Position numbers and translations under genes: made by a program. From NCBI GenBank assembly GCA_951804985.1, contig OX638130.1:83508583-83572582 (forward strand): a stretch of DNA of 64,000 nucleotides, in the 5' to 3' direction. Source of the DNA: Dryomyza anilis (taxonomy: Eukaryota; Arthropoda; Insecta; Diptera; Dryomyzidae). Of this stretch, positions 1-11,584 are shown one piece after another; positions within the stretch are counted from its first letter, which is position 1; each line of letters starts with the position of its first letter. The notes beneath the pieces are model-generated. The model searched no databases. It was not told the DNA's origin and saw only the letters and a program-made list of their open reading frames with translations.

Positions 1-648
1 ACACTAAAATTTCACCACACTAAAACTTACCACACTAAAACTCACCACACAAAAACTCACCACACTTAAACTCACCACCCAAAAATTCAACACACTAAAA
101 CTCACCACACCAAAACTCACCATACTAAAACTTACCACACTAAAACTCACCACACAAAAACTCACCACACTAAAACTCACCACACACAAATTCAACACAC
201 TAAAATTCACCACACTTAAACTCACCACACTAAAATTTCACCACAATAAAACTCACCACACTAAAACTCACTACACTAAAATTTCACCACATTAAAATTC
301 ACCACTTTTAAACTCACCACATTTTAACTCACTACACTCAAATTTCGATACACTAGAACTCACCACACTAAAACTCACCGCTTTAAAATTCACCACACTA
401 AAACCCACCACACTATAATTAATCACACTAAAACTCACCACACTAAAATTCATCACACTAAAACTCACCACACTTAAAAACACCACACTTAAACTCACCA
501 CACTCAAATTCACCACACTAAAACTCACCACACTAAAACTCACCACACCAAAACTAACCACAATTAAACTCACCACTCCAAAATTCACCACATCTAAACT
601 CACCACACCGAAACTTACTACATTAAAACCCACCACACTAAAACTTCT
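1..648 (+). repeat. Minisatellite, about 15-bp unit AAAACTCACCACACT
   Basis: More than 40 imperfect tandem copies, with AAATTCACCACACT and CACCATACT variants, starting before the window. The same array lies inside the other two Helitron copies but with different copy numbers. Confidence 0.95.
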
Positions 649-800
649 ACTGGGAAAAACTCTACGGGGAAGAATTCTACGGGGAAGAATTCTACCGGGA
701 ACAATTCTACCGGGATGAATTCTACGTTGAGAATTCTACGGGAAAGCGTTCTATGTCGATTTTACGGGGAAGATTTCTACTGTGAATAATTCTGCGGAGA
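645..800 (+). repeat. Minisatellite, about 15-bp unit ACGGGGAAGAATTCT
   Basis: About eight to ten degenerate tandem copies directly after the first array, also found at 43625-43730 and 54118-54262 in the sister Helitrons. Confidence 0.85.
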
Positions 801-1007
801 AGCGAAGTCTGAGAAAAAATTGTCTTTGAGAAAAGTTGTTTTGGCGGAGAATTATTTGGTTACCACATTTATAAACCAATAAAAAAATTTCAACAGCTAA
901 GCACGGGTCCCTCATATAAATAATAAAATGTTTTTTATATTAATAAAATCGCTCCATATCTTTGAATTCAGAAAATCTTGGCACGAGTCGTGCACGGGTC
1001 CAGCTAG

Positions 1008-1586
1008 TATCCAATAAATCTGTAATTCAATGAGCTCAAAATAGGAACAATAGATGGAAATAAAATTATTAAGATGTGTATTAAAAAAAAGAATAGTTTA
1101 AGTTTATAATCATATTATATAAATAAAAATAAAATGTAATTTAAAAAAGAGAAAAAATAGATATTGTGTAAAAAAAAATGTTAGCACTAAATTTACTTTT
1201 TTACATTAATATGAAATGTAAACATAAATATGTTTACATGTAAATAACATTTTTTTCAGATTCAAACATATATATGTTTGCAAGAACGCCAAAAATTATT
1301 CATTCTGAACATAACTATGTTTGAACAAAAACAAAAATATATTTGGCTCTTATTATAATAATGCTCCAAAAAACATGTAATGCCTGCACAGTTATGTTTG
1401 GGAGAGCGTATTTTTTTGCAGCGTGTGTGGATCCGTAAATTTTATATACTTTATTTAAGTCAATGAAATAAAATAAAATAACTTTAGATTATTTTTTTCA
1501 GTTTTCTCCAAATTTTGGATTTCGGTTCACATTTACATATAAATTATAATGGATTATTGTCAAATTGACTAGCCATGACTTCATGA
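1008..1586. other. AT-rich spacer with a degenerate repeat
   Basis: No gene seen. The part at about 1195-1420, rich in ATATGTTT and AACATA words, resembles 17821-18002 (shared phrases such as TGATGCCTGCA / TGCCTGCACA and TTATGTTTGG), so it is probably an old dispersed repeat. Confidence 0.4.
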
Positions 1587-3043
1587 TTTTTATACCCTAC
1601 ACTAAGAGTGAAAGAGTATATTAAGTGCTGAAATACATGAAAATAATGTTTTCCTGCGAAACGAGTTGTGGTTCCCAAAAAAAAAAAATCGAAATTCGGT
1701 ACACCTGCCCATTTGTGAATATGGGTATCAAATGAATAGAAATTCTTCAGCGATGGAAAGTTTGTAGTTATTTTCAGGATTCGTATACCCTGGTGTCCTA
1801 TATATCAATTTGAATGGTAACCACACATATGTGTAGGGTATTTATAATCGTCTTAGACCGACTATAATTTTGATAATCCTAACCAAGGATTGAAACCTAA
1901 ACGAATAACGGTTTCGATTTCGGTTTTTGCCGCGTATCGGTTTCGGTTACGGTTTCGGTTTTAGGTTTTTATTACGAAACGGTTTCGGTATACCGGTTCC
2001 AAGTTACGGTTTCGGTTTTGATTTCGGTTTTTGTATAAAATTTCTTTTTTCCATAATTTTGAAATAATTTAACATTGTTTATATTGTTCTAAGTTATGTT
2101 CAAATTGTTATATTGGGGTAAAGTGGGAAACGTAATTTAACAATGTTTGTTGTTATTTTAGTGAAAATATTGTGTTATATGAATTATTTAATTGATTTCG
2201 CCAAGAAAAAAATTCAATCGTGAACACAAGTCAATGAAAAGTAACATTTTGACTTCACCTGAGATATGATCTGAATGGCAGAGGAGAGCCGAGAAGCGAA
2301 CCTTAAATAAAAGCAAGAAGAATACATCGGTAAATGTTCTTAAACTTCATGAAAAGAAGACGAATTATGTACAATTTCCATCCATAAAACCAAAAAAATT
2401 AAATTTCAACAATTCAGTGAATTGCAATATCTGCAAATAAATATCTGCCTTTATACTTGAAATGTTCGAACTTGCACTTTATTTTCCGTATTAGTTACTA
2501 ATTTTATCTTGTATAACCATTGTTTTTTTGTTACCTTATTATAATTTTCCGTAATATATGTCCGAAATTTTGGTGTTTTGAAAAAATCATTCAAAAATCA
2601 ATCAAACTCAGACTTATAAATGGTATTCTATTGAATAGATCCTTTAAAAGAATTTAAATATTATTCAAACGAACTTTTCAAAACAATGTTTCTCAAAAAA
2701 CAACATGTGAATTTTTGTACAATAAAAAAAATGTATTTTGGGAACTCAAAATTATATTAAATGACATTTAAACATCCTTGTACTTAAGATCTTCTATATT
2801 AAATAAAATATGTTTTCCTGTTTTTTTATGCTTTTTAAAAAACCGTTTTAAACCGGTATAAAACCGAAACCGTTTATTTCGGTTTTGGATATCGGTTATA
2901 TCTAATTTTCGTATAACGGTTTCGGTTTTAAAAATGAAACGGTTTGAAACGGATATCGGTTTCGGTTACGGTTTCAATCCTTGATCCTAACTATCATAAT
3001 AACACCTACTTTAAAATTTCCCATGTGATCTAACCTTCCCAAC
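1587..3043 (+). mobile_element. mini-me-like dipteran repeat, split by a hAT-type MITE (copy 1)
   Basis: Starts TTTTTATACCCTACACTAAG and, after the inserted element at 1884-2983, resumes to end near CTTCCCAACTG. The same sequence without the insert is present at 10911-11584 and 56265-56770. Shared internal words include CGAAATTCGGTACACCT and ACCACACATATGTGTAGGG. This copy lacks the (GTCY)n part. Confidence 0.65.
1884..2983 (+). mobile_element. hAT-type non-autonomous TIR element, CGGTTT-rich (copy 1, complete)
   Basis: Terminal inverted repeats CAAGGATTGAAAC/GTTTCAATCCTTG, flanked by the exact 8-bp duplication ATCCTAAC (1876-1883 and 2984-2991). An 8-bp duplication and CA-starting TIRs fit the hAT superfamily. 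Both subterminal regions are packed with CGGTTT / ACCGAAACC words. No transposase frame. Further copies: 8450-12291, 17133-17620, 49338-49480, 52783-53205. Confidence 0.85.
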
Positions 3044-3820
3044 TGGTTTAAAGTTCCATTGATTTATAAATACCGATTTGTTCAAAAAATAAAATTTAAT
3101 TTTTAAAGTCTTATGTATTTGTATTTTTAGAAACGTTTTAAACACATTCCGGATTAACTTTTTATGAGTTTTTTTTACTTCAGAATTGAGGGTGTATTTC
3201 TTCTTATATTTACGTAACCAAAGACTGATAAAAAAAGTTTTAAAAAATTACGAAATACTAAACTATGCCCAACCTAAGCACATTACCCCTAGTTTAATTT
3301 TGAAAAACTACTTTCAACTTCATTTTGAAAATACTACTTAAAATAAAATAATTATTCAAATTTATAATTTGACATAAACTTTAGTAAATAAAATATCGTA
3401 TTTAAAATGTAAATTCCCCGTTAAATATTGATTTTCAATAATTGATTTATATAATTAAATATCGACGTTATTAGAAATATTGAAAATAAAGCAAAACCAT
3501 GATTCATAGTATTAAAGAACGATTCATAAAACTGCGAACTATAAAACATCAATGTTATGAATTCATTATAAAAATGATAAATTACCGAAAAAGTGTTCTT
3601 GATTAAGTGTATGTGAAGAATACGTTTCATCATATTAATGAACAAATACATAAAATACAACATATATGTACATCATATTTAAGAATGTTGTTAATTAAAC
3701 CAAATTTCAATCAAAATATTTACTTTTCGTTCATTTTATTATTTTTTTTTTTAATTTTCATTTATCGATTTACTTAAAAAAATGTTTGAAAAAATCAGTT
3801 TGGTAAATACTCTACTTCTA
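3044..3820. other. AT-rich spacer
   Basis: No gene, tandem repeat or recognised element seen; short open frames have no coding character. Confidence 0.5.
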
Positions 3821-3823
3821 TAA

Positions 3824-4100
3824 TATATCGTCGTTGTAAAACGAAAAATCTTCAAATACATTTTTATGATAAACTTAATTTTCGAGTTTGTTGATTAATA
3901 TTATAAAAAGTAAACAATTCATTTTTAAAAGTGAAAAATCATTTAATAGATTTACATTTTCTTATCATGTGGTAAACAAATTGAGATCATCGATTAAAAA
4001 TGGACAGATTTATAAAGATTTTTGTAAATGAACATTTGGAATTTTGAAAATGAATTTGGTGACTTTTCGTTCTACAACGACGATATGTATAAATATAAAA
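3824..4100. mobile_element. Foldback-type repeat (relative of 45775-46095)
   Basis: Arms at about 3824-3900 and 4035-4095 are inverted relative to each other; both contain the TCGTCGTTGTA / TACAACGACGA motif and AAATACATTTTTATGA-like sequence. The same arms recur at 45775-45860 and 46020-46095. No coding capacity. Confidence 0.6.
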
Positions 4101-4439
4101 AAAATCAAATGTATGCAAATTTTATGATAAGATTGAATTGAAATTGTCTTCAATTGTTTTCGGGGATTTGTATTTTTTGCGTGTTTTCGAATTATTGCAT
4201 GCAAATCAAAATAAAGAATCTCATATCAGTGCATAAACCATACGCGAAATTGCTTATAAACAATTTCGACAAATATATTCAATTCAAAATTTCAATTTTG
4301 CAAAGCAATTCAAGCAAAAGATTGGATGTGCACAAATCACAAAAAAAGTCAACGCGAATTCCGCATTTAGAATCCTTTTATCTCCTGCCTGTCATATAAG
4401 CGTGTGCAATAAAAGGGTTTTGTTTATATGCAAAAATAA

Positions 4440-5100
4440 AATAAATGTAAAAAATACCCTCCACAACAGCATCTTGCGGCAGAAATATTCGTATTTTTAA
4501 ATAAAAATATTTTACATTAAAATTGCGGAAAATAACTTCATGGTACGTTGCCTATTTATGATTCAGATACCGCACAGATATTGTGGGTTTGTGTGAAAAT
4601 GTGTGTTGTTTCGATGGTAAAAAGTTATTTTATAAATTATATTTTTCAATTTTCCAGCAGCACATCAACATTTTCGGTTACACTTCATTGAAAGCCACAC
4701 GTTCTCCTCGACATTCAAATCACTCCCATTTCTATTACCCCTCCAAATCAGCCACACAGACCGGCAGACAGATAGACATACTACATACCAACTTGTGCCA
4801 GGTAGTTTTCGACAAATCGGGTTACGCTCCGATCCACACCGTGTTCCGTGTCCCGGCTATTGTGATTACGTGCCAGCAGAGATACAATGTTGCTGCACTC
4901 GCTTTTTTATGCCCGATAGCAATCTGCAACCATTTGATTAGGAACCATTCCTCTGGCCGTAGCCACAATTAGAATTTTGGTTCACCCAGAAAAAAACTAA
5001 TTTGCATATAATCGGGCAGCTGTTTTTATTCGCGCCGAGGGCTTCTCTTATTTCCGAACCACGGAGGAGCAGCCGATTTCCATTTTAACAGCTCAAGTAC
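4440..5100. other. Unrepeated, GC-richer island
   Basis: Less AT-rich than its surroundings and not repeated elsewhere in the window. A frame of 129 codons crosses it (4583-4972) but shows no domain, and its composition looks non-coding. It could be a conserved non-coding block or an unrecognised exon. Confidence 0.35.
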
Positions 5101-5318
5101 ATTATTAAATGCAGTGCAAACAACATATAGATAATGTTTGATGGAATTAGGTTTAAGTGATATTGAAAAGGTTTATTTTTTTAGTAAATTCATTTAATTC
5201 TTCTTTTTTTGTTATTTATATTCTCCTATGAAAACAGCAAACCTAAGTATTTAATAATGTTATCGAGACCATGACGTTTATATTTTTTCGTTTATCTGTA
5301 ACAATTATGTATCAATCG

Positions 5319-6185
5319 CACCCAGAAAAAAATAATGGTAAATTGATAGTATTTCAATAGAAAAACAATAATTTATACCACTAAAATTGGTCAATAGGAT
5401 GCGTCCCATTAGTTCAGTAATATTGAAACTGTTAATACAATGTGTGGTTGTACCATAAATTTTATAATGTAATATTTTAATTACAATAAGAAAGACCTAT
5501 ACAAATTTAATGATACGTATTATTAATTTTATGGTAAAGTCGAATTAAATTTTCCTAATAATTTATTAAAACAAAAATGTATTTTAGTTAATTTATTGTA
5601 TAACTTATTTTATTTTAATGTCGAAATTGATATTCACTTTTACAACACAGACATAAAAAGACACTTCTTTGTGCAAAAAGTTATAAAACATTTAACGTTT
5701 GCTTCGATTTCCAATAATTGATTGTAGTACTTGAGTCTGCACTAATTTTTGAATCAGTTGCCATAATAGAAGTTCGATGTATTATTTATTTTCTGTAATA
5801 AATAAATATATAAATATAATTTATTTACATTAAATACATTGAGTTCTTACCAATGTCGCGTTTAATAATGTGGATTATTCCAAAAAAATACATGCGATCA
5901 TTTTGAGCAAACACGCAGAATGACGTACAAAACGGACATGTTTGTATTCGTTTTATGTTTTATTACACCACGTTTATTAATATAGGAGGAAAACATTAAA
6001 ACAACAGTATTTATTCTATTTAAAATAATAATATTGAAATATTTAAATTTATGGTGCTGAATTTTTCAAATACTATTGAATTAATTAGAAAACTTTTGAT
6101 TAAAAAAGAAAAAACTATTAATTCATGAACCATAAGATTAATGGTCGTACCATAAAGTACTTAATGGTACATTTTCTTCTGAGTG
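5319..6185 (+). mobile_element. TIR element CACCCAGAAAAAAAT (copy 1)
   Basis: Ends CACCCAGAAAAAAATAATGG and (inverted) CACTCAGAAGAAAATGTACC. A closely similar copy lies reversed at 9674-10481, and a partial one at 27630-28060. No transposase; non-autonomous. The reversed copy is flanked by TA, suggesting a Tc1/mariner-type target. Confidence 0.75.
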
Positions 6186-6284
6186 CGGTACCTATATAAT
6201 TATTTTTTGAAATAGCTAAGATATTGTGCTTTATTTGTAAGTTTACACTTTGTTTCTAAAATTTATACTTTTTTCATAATAAAT

Positions 6285-7345
6285 CACAAATTCCGGACGG
6301 GACAAAAAGTTTTTGATTTTCTAAAAATCCTTTTTGCGTATAAAATATATATACACCCAAAAAAAAATTCCCTCAAATCCCATTAAAAATTGTCAATAGG
6401 ACAATTATTGATTTAATAGTATACAAAAAATAAATCTTTTCATATAAACTCAATGGCAATGTCATGGTATTTTCTAATATTTTATAGAATTTTCCGATTA
6501 AAATAATAATTTATCCTATTAACTATTTTTAATAGTAAAAATCTATTATTTATATAGTATTTTTTTCTGGGTGTATTTTTTTTTTATTATTTAGAAACAT
6601 AGCTGAGGCAATGAACTAAATTTTTGTATATGTTCACTTTTTCCTAAAGTTTACAGTTATTTCGTAATAAATCACAGAATAATTCCGGACGTCCGTATGG
6701 AAATTTGCACTTCGGTTTTATATCTGACAATATTAATAATCATTATTACGAAATAAAAAGTGATGTGCGATTCGAATTAACAGATTTTTTTTTATTTTTT
6801 TTTTTTGATATTTTGTTTTACACTTCTGGTACTTAAAACTCCGGGCGAGACAGATTTCAATTAGATGTTCCAATCGATGTTTACATTTTTGAAAATGTCG
6901 AGGAAATTCTTCTTTAGAAGCAGAGGATTCAATCATGTATCTTTTTGGTTCCGGACGGGACAATAGGACACCCTTATACAAAAATCAAAATTTGTACCTA
7001 TCATTAATTTCAATGCTTATTTTTAAGCTTTAGAAATAATTATTAAAGTTGTATGAAAAAGCAGAAAACAAGGTTTGATATCTGTATGTCTTTCAAGGTA
7101 GTTAATTTGGCTACACAAATTACATAAAAATTGGTATATTTACAACTTGTATAGTAACGTAACTTTATAATATTTTTGTATACGTTACCGTTAATAGAAT
7201 TTTATTTTCAGATATTTAGATTAACATATGAAGGATTCCAAATCCAATGTTATTTCAAAGATATAAGCATTTTGAATTTATCGGCCGGGGTTGACGTTTT
7301 TCGGGAAGTGCCCATATAAGTGTACCATTCGAAAGATTTGGCGAT
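6285..7345 (+). repeat. Dispersed repeat with CCGGACGGGAC motifs (copy A)
   Basis: Carries several TTCCGGACGGGAC words. It shares long stretches with 14340-16170 (reversed, copy B) and 25010-25975 (copy C), including TAGTAACGTAACTTTA and AAGCTTTAGAAATAATTATT. No TIRs, poly(A) tail or coding frame found, so its class is open. It is interrupted by the small element at 6354-6573. Confidence 0.65.
6354..6573. mobile_element. 220-bp MITE, CACCC...GGGTG, TA target
   Basis: Ends CACCCAAAAAAAAA and TTTTTTCTGGGTG between TA dinucleotides. Copy C of the host repeat lacks it at the matching place. AT-rich and non-coding. Confidence 0.65.
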
Positions 7346-7735
7346 TTTTAACTCTAAAAAAAAGAATTTTTAAAGTTATGAAAAAATAGTAGAAAAATTC
7401 TCACTACTCCAAATCTAAATGCGATGATCTTTGTATAACGTCACACATTAATGTGCATTATTCACAATTTTAAAAAGCAGTTTGTGGTCACTGTGTGCTA
7501 ACCAGAAAAAATCGTGTTTTTAAAGTTCATGAAGGCGATAAGGGGGTGCGATAAATACTGGAAAATTAAATTTAAACTTCATTGACCAATAATAACACCC
7601 GCCCGAAACATAATTTTACAAGCCATTTTTTTCTGTGAGTAGTTTTTGTAAAGTACATTACTTTTTTACTCGAATTGTGTGAATAATTCGAGTAAAAAAG
7701 TTATTATTCGCACAATTCGAGAATAGAAAAATGTA
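7346..7735. other. AT-rich spacer containing a double hairpin
   Basis: At about 7662-7700 a near-perfect inverted repeat (arms ACTTTTTTACTCGAATT) is followed by a second partner of its loop (TTATTCGCACAATTCGA, to 7722), so two alternative stems are possible. No gene seen. Confidence 0.6.
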
Positions 7736-8449
7736 CAGTGGCGCACAGCATATTTCGTGCAGTACACAATTCTAATTTTACAGGTTTCTAGCTATTAAAT
7801 ATGCACTTATATTGACGAAATTTTAACGCAGATTTGAAGACCAATGTTCATCGAACATAATACCTGAGTTTGGATTTTGAAAAGTGCTCCACTCGTAATA
7901 TAACAGGACTTTACAATATTCATAGAAAATTTAAGCTCACAGCTTATTTTGTGCATACATTTAGATGTTAACTCTCGATCGTGGTCCCGTATTCGCAGTG
8001 GTGATCGCAGTTAATTTTATTCGGAATTCATTACAATATATGTCAGTTCTGATTTATTTTAAAAAAAGGGTCACCGCACAAGAATAGAACAGCGCAAATT
8101 AGTCTTATTTCACTTCAAATATGAGAAAACCTAACGAAAAATGGCTGAAATCGTAAAATTCTCCATGGGTGTTGAGAAAGAGTTGGGCAATAAATGTTTT
8201 GCCGAAACTATTCTCCGAGTCCTGCGGGCCAACGATTTTAATGGTCGAGTAGAACTCAAGAAACATATCACAAACAAACATAATCAGCTATGTCGACTGA
8301 ACTTCGCCAAACAGCATGTTGTCCATCCGGGTACATGGAACGACGTCATATTCTCAGACGAGTACAAATTCAATTTGGATCCGACGGAATGCATTACGTG
8401 TGGCGTAAGGCTAATATCGAGCTAGACAAAAAACACCTCAAGTCTACAG
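7736..8449 (+). pseudogene. Tc1-like transposon remnant with broken transposase
   Basis: Begins after TA with CAGTGGCGCACAGC, a plausible Tc1-type terminus. The open frame 8141-8425 matches the middle of Tc1-like transposases: ETILRVLRANDFNGRV, then RLNFAKQHV, then WNDVIFSDEYKFNL, with the first catalytic Asp in FSDE (residue 73 of that frame). Just after, a frameshift near 8378 moves the family sequence (GSDGMHYVWRK) into another frame. It stops at 8449, where the CGGTTT-type MITE begins. The N-terminal HTH part, the second Asp and the Glu are missing. Inactive. Confidence 0.8.
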
Positions 8450-9673
8450 CAAGGATTGAAACCTAAACGCATAACGATTTCGGTTTCAGTTTTTTCCGCG
8501 TTTCGGTTTCGGTTACGGTTTCGGTTTTAAGTTTTTATTACGAAACGGTTTCGGTATACCGGTTCCAAGTTACGGTTTCGGTTTTGATTTCGGTTTTTGT
8601 ATAAAATTTCTTTTTTCCCATAATTTTCAAATAATTTAACATTGTTTATATTGTTCTAAGTTATGTTCAAATTGTTATATTGGGGTAAAGTGGGAAACGT
8701 AATTTAATAATGTTTGTTGTTATTTTAGTGAAAATATTGTGTTATATGAATTATTTAATTGATTTCGCCAAGAAAAAAATTCAATCGTGACCACAAGTCA
8801 ATGAAAAGTAACATTTTGACTTCACCTGAGATATTATCTGAATGGCAGAGGAGAATACATCGATAAATGTTCATAAACTTCATGAAAAGAAGAAGAATTA
8901 TGTACAATTTCCATCCATAAAACCAAAGAAATTAAATTTCAACAATTCAGTGAATTGCAATATCTGCAATTAAATATCTGCCTTTATACTAGAAATGTTC
9001 GAATTTTCTCTTTATTTTCCGTATTAGTTACTAATTTTTTCTTGTATCACCATTGTTTTTTTGTTTCCTTATTATAAGTATATATTAATATATATGTCCG
9101 ATATATCGGCCATGCCACGTCAAACAGGGCGCTTTTCAACAAAAAATGAGCTCCGTTTTTTTTGAAATTTTACAGACTGTTCTGTGCCAAAAAATATTTG
9201 ACACGTATTTTTTTTTATTATTAAATGATTTTTTTATGGCAGTTCTACTCCTTAATAAATTGAAAATTTTCGTCGATATTCAACATTTTGCATTTAGTTA
9301 AACTATTGTAGAACGTAAACTATATGTTCAATATTAAACAATTTGGTCTTTCTAATGGTTTACTCTTTTTTAAATTCTCTAATACAAACATAATAAGAAA
9401 GATGGTCCGAAAGTTTTAAACCCGATTTTGGTGGTCAGCACATAATTTTTTTTTTTTTTTACACCTTCACAAAACTGCATAAATAATGCACCAATAAAAC
9501 TTTTTTTTTCCAAAAAAATATTTTTTTCTGACATTTGAACGATATCAGTATATTAAAATTGCATATAAACAGCATGCCAATACACAACAAGATAATGTGC
9601 ATGTCAAATATAGACGAAATTTGTATTAAATATATTTCAACCAAAAAGATTTTATTTAGTGAAAATATTATTA

Positions 9674-10481
9674 CACTCAGAAGAAAGTGTCCCATTTGGT
9701 ACGACCATTAATCTTATGGTTCATGAATTAATAGTTTTTTCTTTTTTAATCAAAAGTTTTCTAATTAATTTGATAGTATTCGAAAAATTCAGTACCATAA
9801 ATCTAAATATTTCAATATTATTATTTTTAAATGAATAAATACTATTGTTTTAATGGTTTCCTCCTATAATAAACGTGGCATAAAAAAACATAAACACGAA
9901 TATAAACTTGTTCGTTTTGTACGTCATGCTGCGTGTTTGTCTTTGCACAAAATGGTCGTATGCATTTTTTTTTGTAATAATCCACATAATTAATCGCGAC
10001 ATTGGTAAGGACTTAATGTATTTAATGTAAATTCCTATATTTAACTATTTTCTATTTATTACAGATAAAATAAATCGGACTTCTACGACGGATTCTGAAT
10101 GCAGACTCAAGTATTGGAAACTGAAGCGTACATTGAATGTGCTCCATTTATGTGTGCGATTTTTTAAATTCAGTTTCGACATTTAATTAAATAAATTATA
10201 CAGTAAATTAACTAAAATCCACTTTTGTTTTAATAAATTATTAGGAAAATGTAATTCGACTACACTATAAAATTAATAATACGTATCATTAAATATTTAT
10301 AGGTTTTGCTTATTGTAATTAAAGGAGCACAATATAAAATTTATGGTGCAACAAAATATTGTATTAACAGTTCCAATATTACTGAATTAATGGGACGCAT
10401 CCTATTGACCAATTTTAATAGTATAAATTATTGTTTTTCTATTGAAATACTATTAATTTACCATGTTTTTTTTTCTTGGTG
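9674..10481 (-). mobile_element. TIR element CACTCAGAAGAAAGT (copy 2, reversed)
   Basis: Reverse-complement relative of 5319-6185, flanked by TA. It sits in the centre of the 9107-11695 element. Confidence 0.75.
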
Positions 10482-10910
10482 TACGTTAAAAAAAATTATC
10501 AATCGTATTGTATTCATGGAATTTTCACTAAACAAGCTTGATATATGCAATTTTAATTTATTAACGCCGATCAAACATCAGAAAAAATATTTTTTTTGAA
10601 AAAAAGTTTTAAAATAGTAAATTTTTAGTAAATTTTTGAGTGTTGGTGCAATATTTATGCAGTTTTGTGATGGTGTAAAAAAAATTAAATTATGTGCTGA
10701 CCACCAAATTGGGTTTAAAACTTTCGGACCATCATTTCTTATTATGTTTGTATTAGAGTAATGAATAGCAATGGAAAGAGCTATTCATTACCTTTCAAAT
10801 GAATGTTTAATATTGAACATATAGTTTACGTTCTACAGTAGTTTAACTAAATGAAAAATATTAAATATCGACGAAATTTTTCAATTTATTAAGGAGTAGA
10901 ACTTCCAGAA

Positions 10911-11584
10911 TTTTTATACCCTACACTAAGAGTAAAAGAGTATATTCAGTTTGGTACGCCGTTTGTAACACCCAGAAGGAAGCATCTCCGGTATGGAAAA
11001 GTATATATATTCTTGATCAGCATGACCTCCTGAGTCGATTTGGCGATGTTCGCCTGTCCGTCCGTCTGTCTGTCTGTCCTAGAGCAATGAAACTTTAGAT
11101 TTAGATTACTTATATATCTAATCTGTCTGAACAAGAAAATTGGCATAATCGGTCTATTTTGACCTGAGAACCGACCACTTATGTTCAAATACCTCAAATA
11201 AAATTTACATCTACGAATCAATTTTACTGTATACGTGCTTAGGTAAACTTTTTTGGTAAAATATATATTGACATTATGCTCAAATAAATGAAAAAATGTT
11301 TTCTCACGAAATTACTTGTGGTTCACAAAAAAAAATCGAAATTCGGTACACCTACCCATTTGTAAATATGGGTATCAAATGAAAGAAATTTCTTCAGGGA
11401 TGGAAAGTTTGTAGTTATTTTCAGGATTCGAATACCCTGGTGACCTATATACCACTTTGAATGGTAACCACACATATGTGTAGGGTATTTATAGTCGGCT
11501 TAGACCGACTATAATTTTGATAATCCTAACTATCATAAAAACACCTACTTTAAAATTTCCCATGTGATCTAACTTTCCCAACTG
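10911..11584 (+). mobile_element. mini-me-like repeat (copy 2, fullest)
   Basis: TTTTTATACCCTACACTAAG start, then the dipteran core TATATATTCTTGATCAGCAT, then (GTCC/GTCT)n at 11053-11080, then the body shared with copy 1. It interrupts the right arm of the 9107-11695 element and preserves the empty site (ATCCTAAC once, near 11523) for the MITE that split copy 1. Confidence 0.7.

Larger units (their letters stand above)
1..1007 (+). mobile_element. Non-autonomous Helitron, 3' part (copy A)
   Basis: The 3' end shows the Helitron signature: hairpin GCACG-AGT-CGTGC at about 982-994, ten bases, then CTAG (1004-1007) followed by T. Internally it holds two minisatellites also present in the copies at 42937-43821 and 53206-54462. 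The 5' end lies outside the window. No coding capacity; the long frames through the minisatellite are by-products of a 15-bp period. Confidence 0.8.

Noticed and set aside
4..636. Long - strand frames rich in Ser-Val-Val-Ser-Phe across the window start (also 43318-43524 and 53328-53690)
   Set aside because: They are translations of a 15-bp minisatellite inside Helitrons; the period is a multiple of three, so frames stay open without selection.
5319..6185. Autonomous transposon
   Set aside because: No frame above about 70 codons; only termini and AT-rich filler, so non-autonomous.
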